A DNA stretch of 64,000 nt from Viscum album (Eukaryota; Streptophyta; Magnoliopsida; Santalales; Viscaceae). Shown here one piece after another: positions 63,508-64,000 of the stretch. The stretch covers positions 1,185,578,357 through 1,185,642,356 of the forward strand of contig OY728152.1 in the NCBI GenBank assembly GCA_963277665.1, given 5' to 3'. A program made the position numbers and the translations under genes. Every line of letters begins with the position of its first letter. Position 1 is the stretch's first letter. The notes beneath the pieces were generated by a model. That model was not told the DNA's origin, searched no databases, and worked only from the letters and a program-made list of their open reading frames with translations.

Positions 63508-64000
63508 TAGGTGAATAATGTAATGTATTTCTTGTGGAGTTACGTCCAATTCCACCAGATAATGATGTAACATTATCAATTGTTATAATAACCGAAGCTA
63601 CTCCTTTTTCAATATTCCCCTACATGAATTTCTCATTCAATCATTTGGTGTTAAGGAAGTAGTTGTATATCTAATTGGACTAAGGGATCATATAATCCAA
63701 TGAATTAGCTGGGGGTGAAAGAGTTTCCTTGGTAAACAAAAATGTTGGATCAATGATTTTGTGTCTCAGTTGTTGGGATCTCAAGAAGGTTACCAAAAGG
63801 AAAATATATCCTCATCCAAGAGTTAATAAAATATTATATCAATGATGAAGATCCCAAAAATTATCAATGGAGTAACTTCATGACTAACTGATTCCCGTGT
63901 AATATTCATTGAATTGATGAATAGAGTATTTGGAGAATACCCTAAAAATTTCCTATTAGCCTTTATCGATGATAACTCATTTTATCTAATAGAATAAAGG
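63508..64000 (+). pseudogene. Gypsy reverse transcriptase, cut by the window end
   Basis: On the plus strand NVFLVELRPIPPDNDVTLSI and ATPFSIFPYMN (63516-63630) match VFPEELPxLPPDRExxFxI and APISIPPYRM of Tekay RT. Then GERVSLVNKNVGSMILCL with DLKKVTKRKY (63712-63810) corresponds to GAPVLFVKKKDGSMRLC and DYRxLNKVTxKNKY. ELMNRVFGEYPKNF precedes the active site AFIDD, with FIDD at 63962-63973. Frameshifts lie between the blocks, and the sequence between RT motifs seems shortened. RNase H and integrase would lie beyond the window. Confidence 0.85.

Overview
This is nuclear DNA from a flowering plant, probably one with a large and repeat-rich genome. It is very AT-rich and CpG-poor. Everything recognisable derives from LTR retrotransposons: one Ty1/copia element of the Sirevirus (SIRE/Maximus) type and several Ty3/gypsy chromovirus elements of the Del/Tekay type. 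I see no host gene, tRNA, rRNA, CRISPR array or bacterial feature. No open reading frame looks intact and host-encoded. The species cannot be named from this sequence.

The centre (about 18.06-48.17 kb) is a three-level nest. The oldest layer is element B, a minus-strand Tekay-like gypsy. It survives as a protease/RT/RNase H fragment at 18.07-19.99 kb, a gag fragment at 44.87-46.01 kb, and a PBS plus LTR-like block at 46.59-48.17 kb. Element A, also minus-strand Tekay, sits inside B near its gag/protease boundary (20.21-44.85 kb). A has giant LTRs of about 4.1 kb, with 67-bp and 25-bp tandem repeats in U3, around a decayed gag-PR-RT-RH-IN-chromodomain interior. The youngest layer is a plus-strand Sirevirus (22,641-34,014) inserted in A's 3' LTR. 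It has a perfect 5-bp target duplication (ATTCT), LTRs of 1,818 and 1,817 bp, a tRNA-Met-type PBS, repeated polypurine tracts, gag-pol, and a third envelope-like/coiled-coil ORF. All its coding regions are broken by stops and frameshifts.

The AT-rich flanks (2.2-18.06 kb and 48.17-64.0 kb) look gene-free, but side-by-side reading shows they are mostly old, plus-oriented LTRs and short internal remnants of a related gypsy family. Likely LTRs are L1 2228-6170, L2 8131-11908, L3 ending near 16391, L4 17719-18060 (truncated), L5 48948-53968 and L6 ending near 61385. Internal remnants lie between them: an integrase C-terminus/chromodomain at 56.6-57.2 kb, and gag to RT at 62-64 kb running off the end. 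The pattern resembles a head-to-tail LTR-internal-LTR-internal array that was split by the nest.

Boundaries and motifs were read by eye. LTR pairs of the Sirevirus and of element A are supported by long conserved stretches and, for the Sirevirus, by the TSD. The flank LTR calls rest on weaker similarity and need alignment. I found no convincing undescribed biological system. The most unusual points are the array of same-oriented LTRs, the U3 minisatellites and their relation to motifs in other elements here, and a polypurine/LTR-start duplication inside the Sirevirus LTR.
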